From positions 1 to 52,500 of the forward strand of contig NZ_JBBMFK010000028.1 in assembly GCF_040096055.1 (NCBI RefSeq): a DNA stretch of 52,500 nt, given 5' to 3'. Numbering within the stretch: the stretch's first letter is position 1; the number at the start of each line of letters is the position of its first letter. Shown here one piece after another: positions 22,668 to 30,921 of this stretch. The stretch comes from Pseudoflavonifractor intestinihominis. Its GTDB lineage: Bacteria; Bacillota; Clostridia; Oscillospirales; Oscillospiraceae. A program made the translations under genes and the position numbers. The notes under the pieces are model-generated. The model saw nothing but the letters and a program-made list of their open reading frames with translations. It was not told the DNA's origin and ran no database searches.

Positions 22668-24638
22668 TTACCACTCGTTGGAGGACTTGATATGGGAGAG
22701 GATGACCATTACAGACACCTCTCCATAGGGAGAAGACGTCGTGCCGCACCGGACCTCCCAGTAGTCGTTGGTGCCATGGGTTCCCTTGCTGTAGAAGTAC
22801 ATACCGGCCACCTGGGACTCCGAGAAGCCGCATTCCTTCAGCGCCGCCCGGTACGAATCGAACTCCGCTGTGGTAGCAGAGGCGTACATATAGCCAGCCT
22901 TTTTGCCCTCGGTGTAGTCCATCTGTGTGCGGCTGCTGCTGGTGAACTCGTCGAAGGAGGGGATGCCCTCAAAGCCGTAATAGGTATCATAGGGATAATC
23001 ATAGTCGGGGGTCTCAGTGCCGGAACCGCCCTCGTCGCCTCCGGTGGAGCCGCCCTCATTTCCGCCGGTAGACCCGCCGGAGCCGCCGCCGTTGTAGTCG
23101 GCAGGGGTGCCGTAGTAGTAGAACTCCATTCTGACGGCGTTATCCAGGATATCCGTGTCGATATAGGTGTGAGCCTGGATGTTGTAATCCATATTGGCCG
23201 TCACCCGCTCGATCATGGTCTCCTGCCCCAGGACGCGGTTGTTGGCGTCGTAGAAATACAGCTCAACGGTGCAGTTGCTGCGGGTGGTCCGGCCCTGAAT
23301 GCTGGCCTTCACCTCATACTTATCTCCGCTGGAGGTGTACTCCACGCTGGTAAAGACCAGGGAGGTGATGTTGTTGGTGTCCATCACCTTGCCGCTGCTG
23401 TAATAGCTGGTCAGGTTCATGGGGCCGTACTCATGGTTGAGGAGAGGCACGCTGACGCTGGCCTTCTTGTCCACATAGACCCAGCAGGTGTCATACTTGC
23501 CGCTGGGAGCCTTTGCGGTAATCTTGGCGGTACCCTCGCCCACGGCGGTAACGGTGCCGTCCTGGGACACTGTGGCCACTCTGGTATTGTCCGAGCTCCA
23601 GGTGAGGGAGCTGACGCTGGCGTTGGAGGGGGCCACGGAGACGGACAGCTTGCGGCTGTCGCCCTCCAGCATATCCACGCTGGAGTCGGTGAAGTCCACC
23701 CGGGTGATGGCCACGTCGGTGACCGTCACCGAGCACTTGGCGCTGACGTTGCCCGCTGTGGCGGTCACGATGGCGGAGCCGGCCCGCTTGGCCGTGACCT
23801 TGCCGTCGTCCGTGACGGACACCACGTCGTTGCTGACGCTCCACGTCACCTTGGTGCTGGCGTTGGCAGGGGTCAGGGTGGCGTTGAGCTGGAAGGTCTC
23901 GCCGTTTTTCAGGCTCAGGGTGCTGCGGTTGAGGCTGATGGCGGTGGCGGCCACCTCCACCTTCTTCAGCGTGATGGACTGGCGCTGGCTGGGCATGGCC
24001 ATGCGGGAGAGGATGGCGGACACAGAGGCCCGGTCAATGGTGGTCTCGGGCAGGAAGGTGCCCAGCTTGTCGCTGCCGGTGAGAATGCCGGCCCGGTAGA
24101 GGGTGTAGATGTCGGCGTAGTTGGCGCTGCCGGAGGCCACGTCGGGAATGCCGCCGTCCTCCACGGTGTTGATGCCCTTCAGCGCGCTTGCGGGCAGGGC
24201 CTTGGCCATGATGGCGGCAAACTGCCGGCGGGTGGCGTTGGCGTTGTAGTCGCTGTACTGGCCGGAGGTGATGATGCCCTTGGCAATGGCGTAGTCCACA
24301 TAGGGCTGGTACCAGATGGTGCCGCCGGTGAAGGTGGCGTTGTCGCCGTAGTAGGTGCTGTATAGGCGGCAGGCCAGGGCCAGGGTGGAGCTGATGGTGA
24401 TGGGGTCGGTGGGCGAGAAGGTGGTCTTGCTGGTGCCCTCCACCAGGCCCAGCTCGTAGGCGGTCTCCACGCTCCCGGCGTACCAGCTGCCGGCTACCAC
24501 ATCGGTGAACTGGCCGGCGGGGTAGTCCCGCTCGGTCTTGAAGTTGTCCATGCTCTCGGCGGCAAAGGCCGACGTGGGCAGCAGCGACAGGCACAGCGCG
24601 CCTGCCGCCAGCATGGAAATGAACTTCTTCTGTTTCAT
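22668..24638 (-). CDS. SLH-anchored surface protein with two Big2 domains
   Basis: 656 residues. A signal peptide (1-27, ending SAFAA) is followed by three SLH repeats (about 42-92, 104-150 and 162-215) that should bind the secondary cell-wall polymer. Two bacterial Ig-like Big2 domains follow (about 228-306 and 310-390; VTWSVSNDVVSVTDDGKVTA is typical). After an unassigned domain comes a Gly/Ser/Thr linker near 540-575 and a C-terminal region of about 80 residues without recognisable family. The frame also opens at a GTG (24644), but AGGAGG stands 9 nt before the ATG at 24638. It lies downstream of the XRE gene on the same strand. Its function is unknown; an outside-the-cell structural or adhesive role is inferred. 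Confidence 0.85.
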   Translation of the reverse strand: MKQKKFISMLAAGALCLSLLPTSAFAAESMDNFKTERDYPAGQFTDVVAGSWYAGSVETAYELGLVEGTSKTTFSPTDPITISSTLALACRLYSTYYGDNATFTGGTIWYQPYVDYAIAKGIITSGQYSDYNANATRRQFAAIMAKALPASALKGINTVEDGGIPDVASGSANYADIYTLYRAGILTGSDKLGTFLPETTIDRASVSAILSRMAMPSQRQSITLKKVEVAATAISLNRSTLSLKNGETFQLNATLTPANASTKVTWSVSNDVVSVTDDGKVTAKRAGSAIVTATAGNVSAKCSVTVTDVAITRVDFTDSSVDMLEGDSRKLSVSVAPSNASVSSLTWSSDNTRVATVSQDGTVTAVGEGTAKITAKAPSGKYDTCWVYVDKKASVSVPLLNHEYGPMNLTSYYSSGKVMDTNNITSLVFTSVEYTSSGDKYEVKASIQGRTTRSNCTVELYFYDANNRVLGQETMIERVTANMDYNIQAHTYIDTDILDNAVRMEFYYYGTPADYNGGGSGGSTGGNEGGSTGGDEGGSGTETPDYDYPYDTYYGFEGIPSFDEFTSSSRTQMDYTEGKKAGYMYASATTAEFDSYRAALKECGFSESQVAGMYFYSKGTHGTNDYWEVRCGTTSSPYGEVSVMVILSHIKSSNEW

Positions 24639-24674
24639 TCGCACGTTCCTCCTGTAATCATGCTGGATTTTCTA

Positions 24675-24705
24675 AACAGCCCGGCATTCCCGTCCTGGGC
24701 TGCTT
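24675..24705 (-). terminator. Weak terminator or attenuator between XRE and SLH genes
   Basis: On the minus strand AAGCAGCCC pairs with GGGCTGTT across a 14-nt loop, followed by TTAGAAAAT. It overlaps the XRE stop codon. The U-tract is poor, so partial read-through is likely. Confidence 0.35.
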
Positions 24706-25129
24706 AAAACAGGGTCTTCTCGTTTTCGGCAAAGAGCTTGTCGTTGATCTCGCTCAGCTCCATATGGTGAGTGATGCCGAAACCGATGATGGCGTCCCGC
24801 TTGTTTTTGGGGTAGATCTCCGCCAGGGCCGCCTGCCGGAGCAGGCGCTGGGTCTCGTCCAGCGTTGCGCCCAGTCCCACGCACAGGCAGAGCAGCTTGT
24901 CCCGGGAGGGCTTCCGTCGCCCGGAGAAGACCTGGTGCAGGTATACCTCGCTCATCCCCGCCTTGCGGGCCAGGGCCGCCTTGGAGATATCCTTTTTATC
25001 ATAGAGCGTATTGAGCAGCTTAGGAATGCTCCGATCTGAAAAATAGAAGCGGTTCTCCTTGATATAGGAGTCGATATCGTCTTTGCTCATCAGCTCCTGG
25101 CTCAGGTCGTCCGTCGTCTTCTCCTCCAC
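24704..25129 (-). CDS. XRE-family helix-turn-helix regulator
   Basis: 141 residues. The HTH spans about residues 47-80 (KAALARKAGMSEVYLHQVFS then GRRKPSRDKLL). The N-terminal part (DDIDSYIKENRFYFSDRSIP) and C-terminal part (YPKNKRDAIIGFGITHHMEL) have no domain I can name. Two GTG starts are in frame. The one at 25138 overlaps the GGAG, so I choose the one at 25129, which lies 8 nt after it. It is divergent from the kinase-like gene across about 106 bp. XRE/kinase pairs of this kind recur in Clostridia to my knowledge, but no function has been assigned that I know of. Confidence 0.85.
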   Translation of the reverse strand: MEEKTTDDLSQELMSKDDIDSYIKENRFYFSDRSIPKLLNTLYDKKDISKAALARKAGMSEVYLHQVFSGRRKPSRDKLLCLCVGLGATLDETQRLLRQAALAEIYPKNKRDAIIGFGITHHMELSEINDKLFAENEKTLF

Positions 25130-25151
25130 GCTTCTCACTCCTCTTTGACTT

Positions 25152-25190
25152 CCAAATGTAAATCGTATATACTAAATCTACAACATTTGG
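25152..25190. promoter_or_regulatory. Inverted repeat in the XRE/kinase divergent promoter region
   Basis: A perfect 8-bp repeat, CCAAATGT (25152-25159) and ACATTTGG (25183-25190). Between the arms, on the minus strand, lie TTGTAG and TACATT with 17-bp spacing, a plausible promoter for the XRE gene. The repeat could be the operator through which the XRE protein controls both directions. Confidence 0.4.
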
Positions 25191-25235
25191 TATGAGGATA
25201 CAATATGCCCACTGCATAGTGTTTTAGATTTTGGG

Positions 25236-25943
25236 GTGATTTCCATTTATACTTGGCTGTCCGATATTCTGCGCGAGAAGTATCAGCTTGTCCGGGTTCT
25301 GAAGGAGAGTCCCCGGGGCAGTGTACGCCTGATCCGCCACAAAACCACCGGCCAGAAGTTCATTCTGCGGCATTTTACAGGCAATTCCGAGGTCTACCGC
25401 GCCCTGCTGGACTACACCTGCCCCAATCTGCCCACCATCTATGAGGTGGCGGAGCAGGACGGAGAAAATCTGGTGCTGGAGGAGTTCATTCAGGGGGACA
25501 CCCTGGGCTTTCTCCTCAAAGGCGCCCTCTTCTCCCCGGAGGAGACCAGGAAAATCGTGACCCAGGTCTGCCGGGCCCTGTGGGTGCTCCACTCCATCGG
25601 CGCGGTCCACCGGGACGTGAAGCCGGAGAATATCATCCTGCGGGGAAATGAGGCGGTGCTCATCGACTTTGACGCCGCCCGGCTCCACAAGCCCGAGCAC
25701 GACAACGACACCCAGATCCTGGGCACCACCGGCTATGCCGCCCCGGAGCAGTACGGCCTGTCCCAGTCGGACATCCGCACCGACATCTACTCCCTGGGCA
25801 TCCTCATCAACGTGATGCTCACCGGCGAGCACCCGTCCAGGAAGCTGGCAGGCGGGCGGATGGGGCACATTGTGGACCGGTGCACCCACGTCAACCCCCA
25901 GCGGCGGTACAAGAACGTGCTGCGGCTGATGGAGGCCCTGTAG
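25236..25943 (+). CDS. Small Ser/Thr protein-kinase-like protein with atypical active site
   Basis: 235 residues, a bare eukaryotic-type kinase fold with no membrane segment. The catalytic loop is AVHRDVKPENI (D127, K129, N132), the metal motif is DFD rather than DFG (144-146), and AAPEQYG is the APE equivalent. The glycine-rich loop is poorly conserved (KESPRGSV, about 23-30). The beta-3 position usually held by lysine looks like Arg45 in FILRHF. It may be a weak or unusual kinase. The start is uncertain: a GTG at 25236 after TTTTGGG fits the fold, and no ATG is available. It is directly followed, one base later, by a zinc-ribbon membrane protein gene that is a likely partner or substrate. 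Confidence 0.8.
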   Translation: MISIYTWLSDILREKYQLVRVLKESPRGSVRLIRHKTTGQKFILRHFTGNSEVYRALLDYTCPNLPTIYEVAEQDGENLVLEEFIQGDTLGFLLKGALFSPEETRKIVTQVCRALWVLHSIGAVHRDVKPENIILRGNEAVLIDFDAARLHKPEHDNDTQILGTTGYAAPEQYGLSQSDIRTDIYSLGILINVMLTGEHPSRKLAGGRMGHIVDRCTHVNPQRRYKNVLRLMEAL

Positions 25944-25944
25944 C

Positions 25945-27222
25945 ATGAGCGGCAGGACCAGGCCGTGCCCCCACTGCGGCGCGGCGCTGCCGGAGGAGGC
26001 CTCCTTCTGCCCCCACTGCGCCCAGGCTGTCCGTCCCCGGAAGGAAGTGGCGGTACCGGCCCGCATGTGGCGGAAAAAGGTCCGGCGGGCTCTCTTGCTG
26101 GCGGGACTGGTGCTGCTGACGGCAGGCGGCCTTCTGCTGGGGGCGGCGCTGTACCAGGCCGTCACCCCCGACCTCTACGACGCCTACGGCGAGGTGGTAT
26201 ACTCCAACGGCAGCAATTCCTACCATCTCTACCTCACCTTCCAGGACAACGCCTCCGGCCCCCAGCCGGAATATACAGTGCAGACGGAGAAGTATGTGGC
26301 CTATGAGCGGGCCTCCAACCTGTTCATCACCCACGTGGACAGCGGACACAACGCCAGCCAGATGTTCCTCCAACTGGTGGACACCTTCTACGCCCAGCTC
26401 ATCCAACCGGAGGACAGCCCCTCTCCCATGACCTGCTCCCAGCCCATGTACCAGTCCTACGACGACGACGCGGCCCTGGTGACCGTGGTGAATCTCTCCG
26501 GCCAGAGCAGCCCGGCGGAGCTGGTGTGGACCTTCAACATGAAAAACGGGGACACCATCTGCCTGCGGCAGAAGCTGTACCTGGAACAGGTGGAGACCCT
26601 GGACTACTGCCCGGAGGACTACCCCATGGACACCATCGAGGAGCTCCAGGCCCTGGTGGACCAGATCGCCGAAACGGTCTCCCCCTCCGCCATGGTGTAC
26701 CTCCATCTGCCCCCGGTCCACTACCAGGGCGGGCTCACCATCCGGGGCCGGGGCGTCAGCCTGTACGGCAGCGTGGATGAGAAGAACATGCGCACCGCCT
26801 TCACCGGGCCGGTGGTGATGGCCCCGGAGAAAAAGCCGGTATCCTTTATTCAGAATATCGACTTCCGGGGGAGCGGCTCCGGCGTGGGGCTCACCGTCTC
26901 CGCCGAGAGCCAGGTGGAGAACTGTCTGTTCTCCGGCTGGGACACCGGGCTGCTGGTCACCGGCGACGACTGGTGCGACCCGGTGGGCTGCTGGTTTGAG
27001 GACAACACCGTGGGCTTCTGCTTTGACAGCGCCGGGGATTACGCCAACTATACCCGTTTTGAGTACAACACCTTCCGCAATAACGGCACCGCCGTGCTCC
27101 TCAAGCAGGTACCCGCCGACAGGACCATCAATTTCATCGGCTCCCGCTTCACCGGCAACGATATGAACATCGACAACCCCTGCGGCCACCCGGTGGACAT
27201 CGCCTACGCCACCTTTGAATAA
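25945..27222 (+). CDS. Zinc-ribbon, single-TM protein with beta-helix-like ectodomain, copy 1
   Basis: 425 residues. An N-terminal double-CxxC zinc ribbon (CPHCGAALPEEASFCPHC, 8-25) is followed by a basic linker, one membrane helix (about 48-70) and a long ectodomain. The last 150 residues have the short beta/turn repeats of a right-handed parallel beta-helix, for example NNGTAVLL and FTGNDMNIDN. The ribbon should be cytosolic, and with the kinase-like gene ending one base upstream it may be what the kinase senses or modifies. Two close paralogues follow at 28187 and 29452. I do not recognise a characterised homologue. Confidence 0.75.
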   Translation: MSGRTRPCPHCGAALPEEASFCPHCAQAVRPRKEVAVPARMWRKKVRRALLLAGLVLLTAGGLLLGAALYQAVTPDLYDAYGEVVYSNGSNSYHLYLTFQDNASGPQPEYTVQTEKYVAYERASNLFITHVDSGHNASQMFLQLVDTFYAQLIQPEDSPSPMTCSQPMYQSYDDDAALVTVVNLSGQSSPAELVWTFNMKNGDTICLRQKLYLEQVETLDYCPEDYPMDTIEELQALVDQIAETVSPSAMVYLHLPPVHYQGGLTIRGRGVSLYGSVDEKNMRTAFTGPVVMAPEKKPVSFIQNIDFRGSGSGVGLTVSAESQVENCLFSGWDTGLLVTGDDWCDPVGCWFEDNTVGFCFDSAGDYANYTRFEYNTFRNNGTAVLLKQVPADRTINFIGSRFTGNDMNIDNPCGHPVDIAYATFE

Positions 27223-27256
27223 CCCGCAGAGACGCAGAACAGAGAGAGGATTTGCC

Positions 27257-28183
27257 ATGGAACACCTTTGCCCACACTGCGGCGCCCCCCTGCCAGCGGA
27301 CGCCTCCTTCTGCCCCCACTGTGCCCAGAGCGTCCGGACCCGGAGGCCGGCCCAGGTTCCCGCCCACCTGTGGCGGAAAAGGCTGAAAATCGCAGTCCTT
27401 GTGCTTGTGCTCCTGGCAGTTGCCGCCGGGCTGCTGGCCCTTTTTCTCCGCAGCAGCGCCCCCACCGGCCTGCCTAAGGGGGAGGTCCATCAAGTGGTGC
27501 TCACCGAGGACGAGGACGGCATGGTCAAGGTCACCGCCGAGCTGATGCGGGAGTTCTTCCCCAAGGTGACCTATATCAACTTCGGCACCACCTCCCTGAC
27601 CAGCGACAACATCGACGACTACCTGGTCAGTTGCTTCCAGATGGCCGCGCTGGTGTCCTCCCAGGGTACCAGCGGCTCCGACGGGGAGTGGGGCCAGTTC
27701 AACGCCCGCAACGCCGGGGGCGACAGCCTGTATCTGCTGCTCTTTGACAGCAACACCCACTTGATGGGCTACTCCATCGGACCGGCTGCCAACCTGGGAG
27801 ATGGCCAGTGGCAGCTGGACGTGACGCTGTGCGACTACGACTTCACTGACCTCTACCTGGAGCAGAGCGCCGCCTTCGAGAACGAATGGCAGAACCTCTT
27901 CTCCACCTACATCCCCCCGGAGGAGCTGGAGGCCTCAGGGGTGGTGTGGTTCCTGAAGGGCTACAACACGGGCCGGGGCCCGGTGCTGCGGAAGGATGAC
28001 TCCCAGATCTACCGCCTGTGGCTTCAGTTCCACGACCCGGATATGGAGCAGCAGTGCCGAGAGATCGAGCGGCTGGAGGAATTCCTGCCCAACGAGGGCC
28101 GCTGGATGTGCTACCTGCTGCTGGACGCGGACTACAATCTGCTGGGTTACACCATGCTGGACTACCAGGAAAACGGAGGATAA
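27257..28183 (+). CDS. Zinc-ribbon, single-TM protein with a different ectodomain
   Basis: 308 residues. It has the same N-terminal ribbon (CPHCGAPLPADASFCPHC) and one membrane helix (about 44-66) as its neighbours, but the ectodomain is unrelated in sequence. It is acidic and aromatic-rich (GTTSLTSDNIDDYLVSCFQM, DYDFTDLYLEQS), with no beta-helix repeats. I start at the ATG at 27257 behind AGAGAGGA, because residues before it are not ribbon-like. It stands 34 nt after copy 1 and 3 nt before copy 2, so all are one operon. Function unknown. Confidence 0.7.
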   Translation: MEHLCPHCGAPLPADASFCPHCAQSVRTRRPAQVPAHLWRKRLKIAVLVLVLLAVAAGLLALFLRSSAPTGLPKGEVHQVVLTEDEDGMVKVTAELMREFFPKVTYINFGTTSLTSDNIDDYLVSCFQMAALVSSQGTSGSDGEWGQFNARNAGGDSLYLLLFDSNTHLMGYSIGPAANLGDGQWQLDVTLCDYDFTDLYLEQSAAFENEWQNLFSTYIPPEELEASGVVWFLKGYNTGRGPVLRKDDSQIYRLWLQFHDPDMEQQCREIERLEEFLPNEGRWMCYLLLDADYNLLGYTMLDYQENGG

Positions 28184-28186
28184 GCC

Positions 28187-29446
28187 ATGGAACAAAAATG
28201 TCCCCACTGCGGCGCGGACCTGCCGGAGGAGGCCTCTTTTTGTCCCCATTGCGCCACGACCGTGCACCGCCGCAAGGCAGCCAAGGTGCCGGTGCCCATG
28301 CTGAGGAAGGCGCTGACCGTCCTGTTGGTTCTGGTCATTGTCTCCGCCGTGGCCGGCGGGCTGTGGCTGAAGCTGAAGCCCAAAACCTACGACGAGTACG
28401 GCCAGGTGATCTACACCGCCGGGGACGGCACCGTCTATCAGGTGCTGCTGGGCTCCAACGCCGACCGCTTCACCCCCCAGCCCCAGCTGACCGTCTCCTG
28501 TGAGGCGGACGGCCAGTACCGGATGCCCTCCCGGCTGTACATCAACAACAGCGGCTCCGGCGAGGACGCCAACCAGGCCTTTCTGGAGCTGGTTGAGTCG
28601 GCCTCCGCTGAGTTCATTCACCAGGAGGACAGCCCCTCCCCTATGGTATGCTCCCAGCCCGCCTATAATGAGGCCCTCCCCGACGCCGCCCTCATCTCCC
28701 TGCTGGACTTCACCGGAGAGAGCACCCCGGCGGAGCTGGTTTGGACCCTTCACATGAAGAACGGGGACACCATCCGCCTGCGGCAGACCTATGAGCCGGA
28801 ACTCATTGAGATCAGGGACTACTACCCGGAGGACTACCCCATGGACACCATGGAGGACCTCCAGGCCCTGGTGGACCAGATCGAGAAGGACGTCCCCCTG
28901 CCCACCGTGGTGAACCTCCATCTGCCCGCCGTGACCTATGAGGGCGAGCTCACCATCCAGGCCCGCCCCTTCAACGTGTACGGCTCCACGGATGCCGACG
29001 GCAGCCGCACCACCTTCACCGGCACCGTCTTTGTCACCTGTCCCAACAGTGACATCATGTATTTTCAGGACCTGGACTTCGTAGGCAGCGGGACGGGCTG
29101 CGGCGTGTCCACCTCTGCCTTCTTCCGGGCCACCAACTGCTCCTTTACCAACTGGGAGACCGGCGTGCTGGCCTATGGCACCTGCTGGGTCAACGTCATC
29201 AGCTGCCGCTTTGACGGCAACCAGGTGGGTTTTGACTTCAACAGCACCGGAGAGTACGTCAACCACTCCCTGTTCAACGACAACCATTTTTCCAACAACG
29301 GCACCGCCGTGCTGCTGGAGGCCGTCCCCACCGACGTGACCATGGACTTCCAGGGCTCGGTATTCTCCAACAACCAGACCGATATCGACAACCGCTGCGA
29401 CCAGCCCCTGGACCTGTCCCAGTCCACCTTTGATATCAAGGAGTAA
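28187..29446 (+). CDS. Zinc-ribbon, single-TM protein with beta-helix-like ectodomain, copy 2
   Basis: 419 residues, a paralogue of the proteins at 25945 and 29452. Zinc ribbon CPHCGADLPEEASFCPHC (5-22), membrane helix about 40-62, then an ectodomain with the shared block PEDYPMDTMEDLQALVDQI and C-terminal beta-helix-like repeats ending in NNGTAVLLE and DIDNRCDQP. The differences from copies 1 and 3 are concentrated in the ectodomain, which suggests duplication followed by divergence of the outside surface. It is 3 nt downstream of the preceding gene. Confidence 0.75.
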   Translation: MEQKCPHCGADLPEEASFCPHCATTVHRRKAAKVPVPMLRKALTVLLVLVIVSAVAGGLWLKLKPKTYDEYGQVIYTAGDGTVYQVLLGSNADRFTPQPQLTVSCEADGQYRMPSRLYINNSGSGEDANQAFLELVESASAEFIHQEDSPSPMVCSQPAYNEALPDAALISLLDFTGESTPAELVWTLHMKNGDTIRLRQTYEPELIEIRDYYPEDYPMDTMEDLQALVDQIEKDVPLPTVVNLHLPAVTYEGELTIQARPFNVYGSTDADGSRTTFTGTVFVTCPNSDIMYFQDLDFVGSGTGCGVSTSAFFRATNCSFTNWETGVLAYGTCWVNVISCRFDGNQVGFDFNSTGEYVNHSLFNDNHFSNNGTAVLLEAVPTDVTMDFQGSVFSNNQTDIDNRCDQPLDLSQSTFDIKE

Positions 29447-29451
29447 ATACC

Positions 29452-30708
29452 ATGGAACGCAAATGTCCCCACTGCGGCGCGGACCTGCCAGAGAACGCCG
29501 CCTTCTGCCCCCACTGTGCCCGGGATGTCCATTCCCGGAAAAAGGCCGGAAAACCGGTTCCCCTCCGCAGGGTGCTCCTGCTGTGCCTGGCGGCGCTGAT
29601 TGTCATCGCTGCCGCCGCGGCCATCCTGTGGAACCGTTTCGGCGCCTATGTCCCCCAGGAGTACGACGGTGTGGGCGAGGTGTACTATGCCAGTGAAGAC
29701 AGGACCTATCAGCTGCTGGTGGCCTGGCCCAACGACCGCTGCCAGAGCGCCCCGGACATCTATCAGCAGGGCGGCCCGGATGACAACTACCGCTGGCCCT
29801 CCCGCTGGTACGTCAACGACGCCGCCACCGGCGCGGACGCCTGGACTGAATTTGAACCTCTGGTGGAGCAGGTCACCGTGGAGGTGGTCCAGGACGAGAA
29901 CGCCGCCTCTCCCCTCACGGCCACGGTCCCCAGCCACGACGACTACTCCCCTGACGCCGCCATGGTGTCCTACCTGGACTTTACCGGCAGCTCCGGCGAG
30001 CCCCAGGTGGTATGGACCGTCCAGATGAAGAACGGCGACGTGATCCGGGTGCGGCAGAACATCCACATCACCCCCATCATCACCCATGTCTACAACTGGC
30101 AGGACTACCCCATGGACACCATTGAGGAGCTCCAGGCCCTGCTGGACCAGATCGCCGGCGAGACCGCCGCCAACGACCAGGTGGAGGTCTACCTGCCCGC
30201 CGTGACCTATGAGGGCGATCTGGAGCTGCCCGGCCGCTCCATCGACTTCTACGGCTCCACCGACAGCGCGGACCGCACCGTCCTTCGCGGCAGCGTCACT
30301 CTCAGAAGCGGGAGCTATTATTGGATCAACTACTTCTACGACATGGACTTTGTGGGGGACGGCACGGACATCGGTATCTCCGCCCCCGCCAAGTTCTGGC
30401 CCGTGGACTGCACCTTTACCGGCTACAAGACCGCCGTGCTGGCCTACGGCGAGGCCTGGGTCAACGTGACCGGGTGCACCTTCACCGGCAACCAGGTGGG
30501 CTTCCACTTCAACTCCACCGGCCAGTCCGCCTCCCATGACCTGTATGAGGACAACCAGTTCCTGAACAACGGCACCGCCGTGCTGCTGGAGAACGTGCCC
30601 ACCGAGATGACCATCTACTTTGACGGCTCGGTGTTCTCCGGCAACGGCATTGACATTGACAACCGCTGCGGCCACTCGGTGGATGTCTCGGCGGCCGTTT
30701 TCCAGTAG
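29452..30708 (+). CDS. Zinc-ribbon, single-TM protein with beta-helix-like ectodomain, copy 3
   Basis: 418 residues, third member of the paralogous set. Zinc ribbon CPHCGADLPENAAFCPHC (5-22), membrane helix about 42-64, shared block QDYPMDTIEELQALLDQIAG, and beta-helix-like end with NNGTAVLLENVPTEM and DIDNRCGHSVD. It is the last gene of the kinase operon, 5 nt after copy 2, and is followed by two hairpins. Function unknown. Confidence 0.75.
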   Translation: MERKCPHCGADLPENAAFCPHCARDVHSRKKAGKPVPLRRVLLLCLAALIVIAAAAAILWNRFGAYVPQEYDGVGEVYYASEDRTYQLLVAWPNDRCQSAPDIYQQGGPDDNYRWPSRWYVNDAATGADAWTEFEPLVEQVTVEVVQDENAASPLTATVPSHDDYSPDAAMVSYLDFTGSSGEPQVVWTVQMKNGDVIRVRQNIHITPIITHVYNWQDYPMDTIEELQALLDQIAGETAANDQVEVYLPAVTYEGDLELPGRSIDFYGSTDSADRTVLRGSVTLRSGSYYWINYFYDMDFVGDGTDIGISAPAKFWPVDCTFTGYKTAVLAYGEAWVNVTGCTFTGNQVGFHFNSTGQSASHDLYEDNQFLNNGTAVLLENVPTEMTIYFDGSVFSGNGIDIDNRCGHSVDVSAAVFQ

Positions 30709-30768
30709 CCCCCTTCCCCCGCAGTAAATAAACCGCTCTCTCTGCTCTAAGCAGCGCATCAGCACGAC

Positions 30769-30816
30769 AAAAGCCAGGAAACGAAGCAGTTCCGTCTGCC
30801 TCGCCTCCTGGCTTTT
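30769..30816 (+). terminator. Hairpin, likely terminator of the kinase operon
   Basis: A perfect 11-bp stem, AAAAGCCAGGA (30769-30779) with TCCTGGCTTTT (30806-30816), and an inner GCAG/CTGC pairing. The T run forms the end of the stem on either strand. It lies 60 nt after the last zinc-ribbon gene. Confidence 0.6.
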
Positions 30817-30845
30817 CAAACTTGGTATTCCGGTACACATAAAAA

Positions 30846-30882
30846 GGACAGACCGCCCCGTTTGGGCGGTCTGTCCTTTTTT
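30846..30882. terminator. Bidirectional intrinsic terminator
   Basis: A perfect 13-bp stem, GGACAGACCGCCC (30846-30858) with GGGCGGTCTGTCC (30864-30876), followed by TTTTTT on the plus strand and by a T run on the minus strand. It serves the kinase operon on one side and the subtilase gene on the other. Confidence 0.9.
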
Positions 30883-30921
30883 GCTGTGTCAGGCTGGGAT
30901 CATGAGATCGGTGCTGATCAA

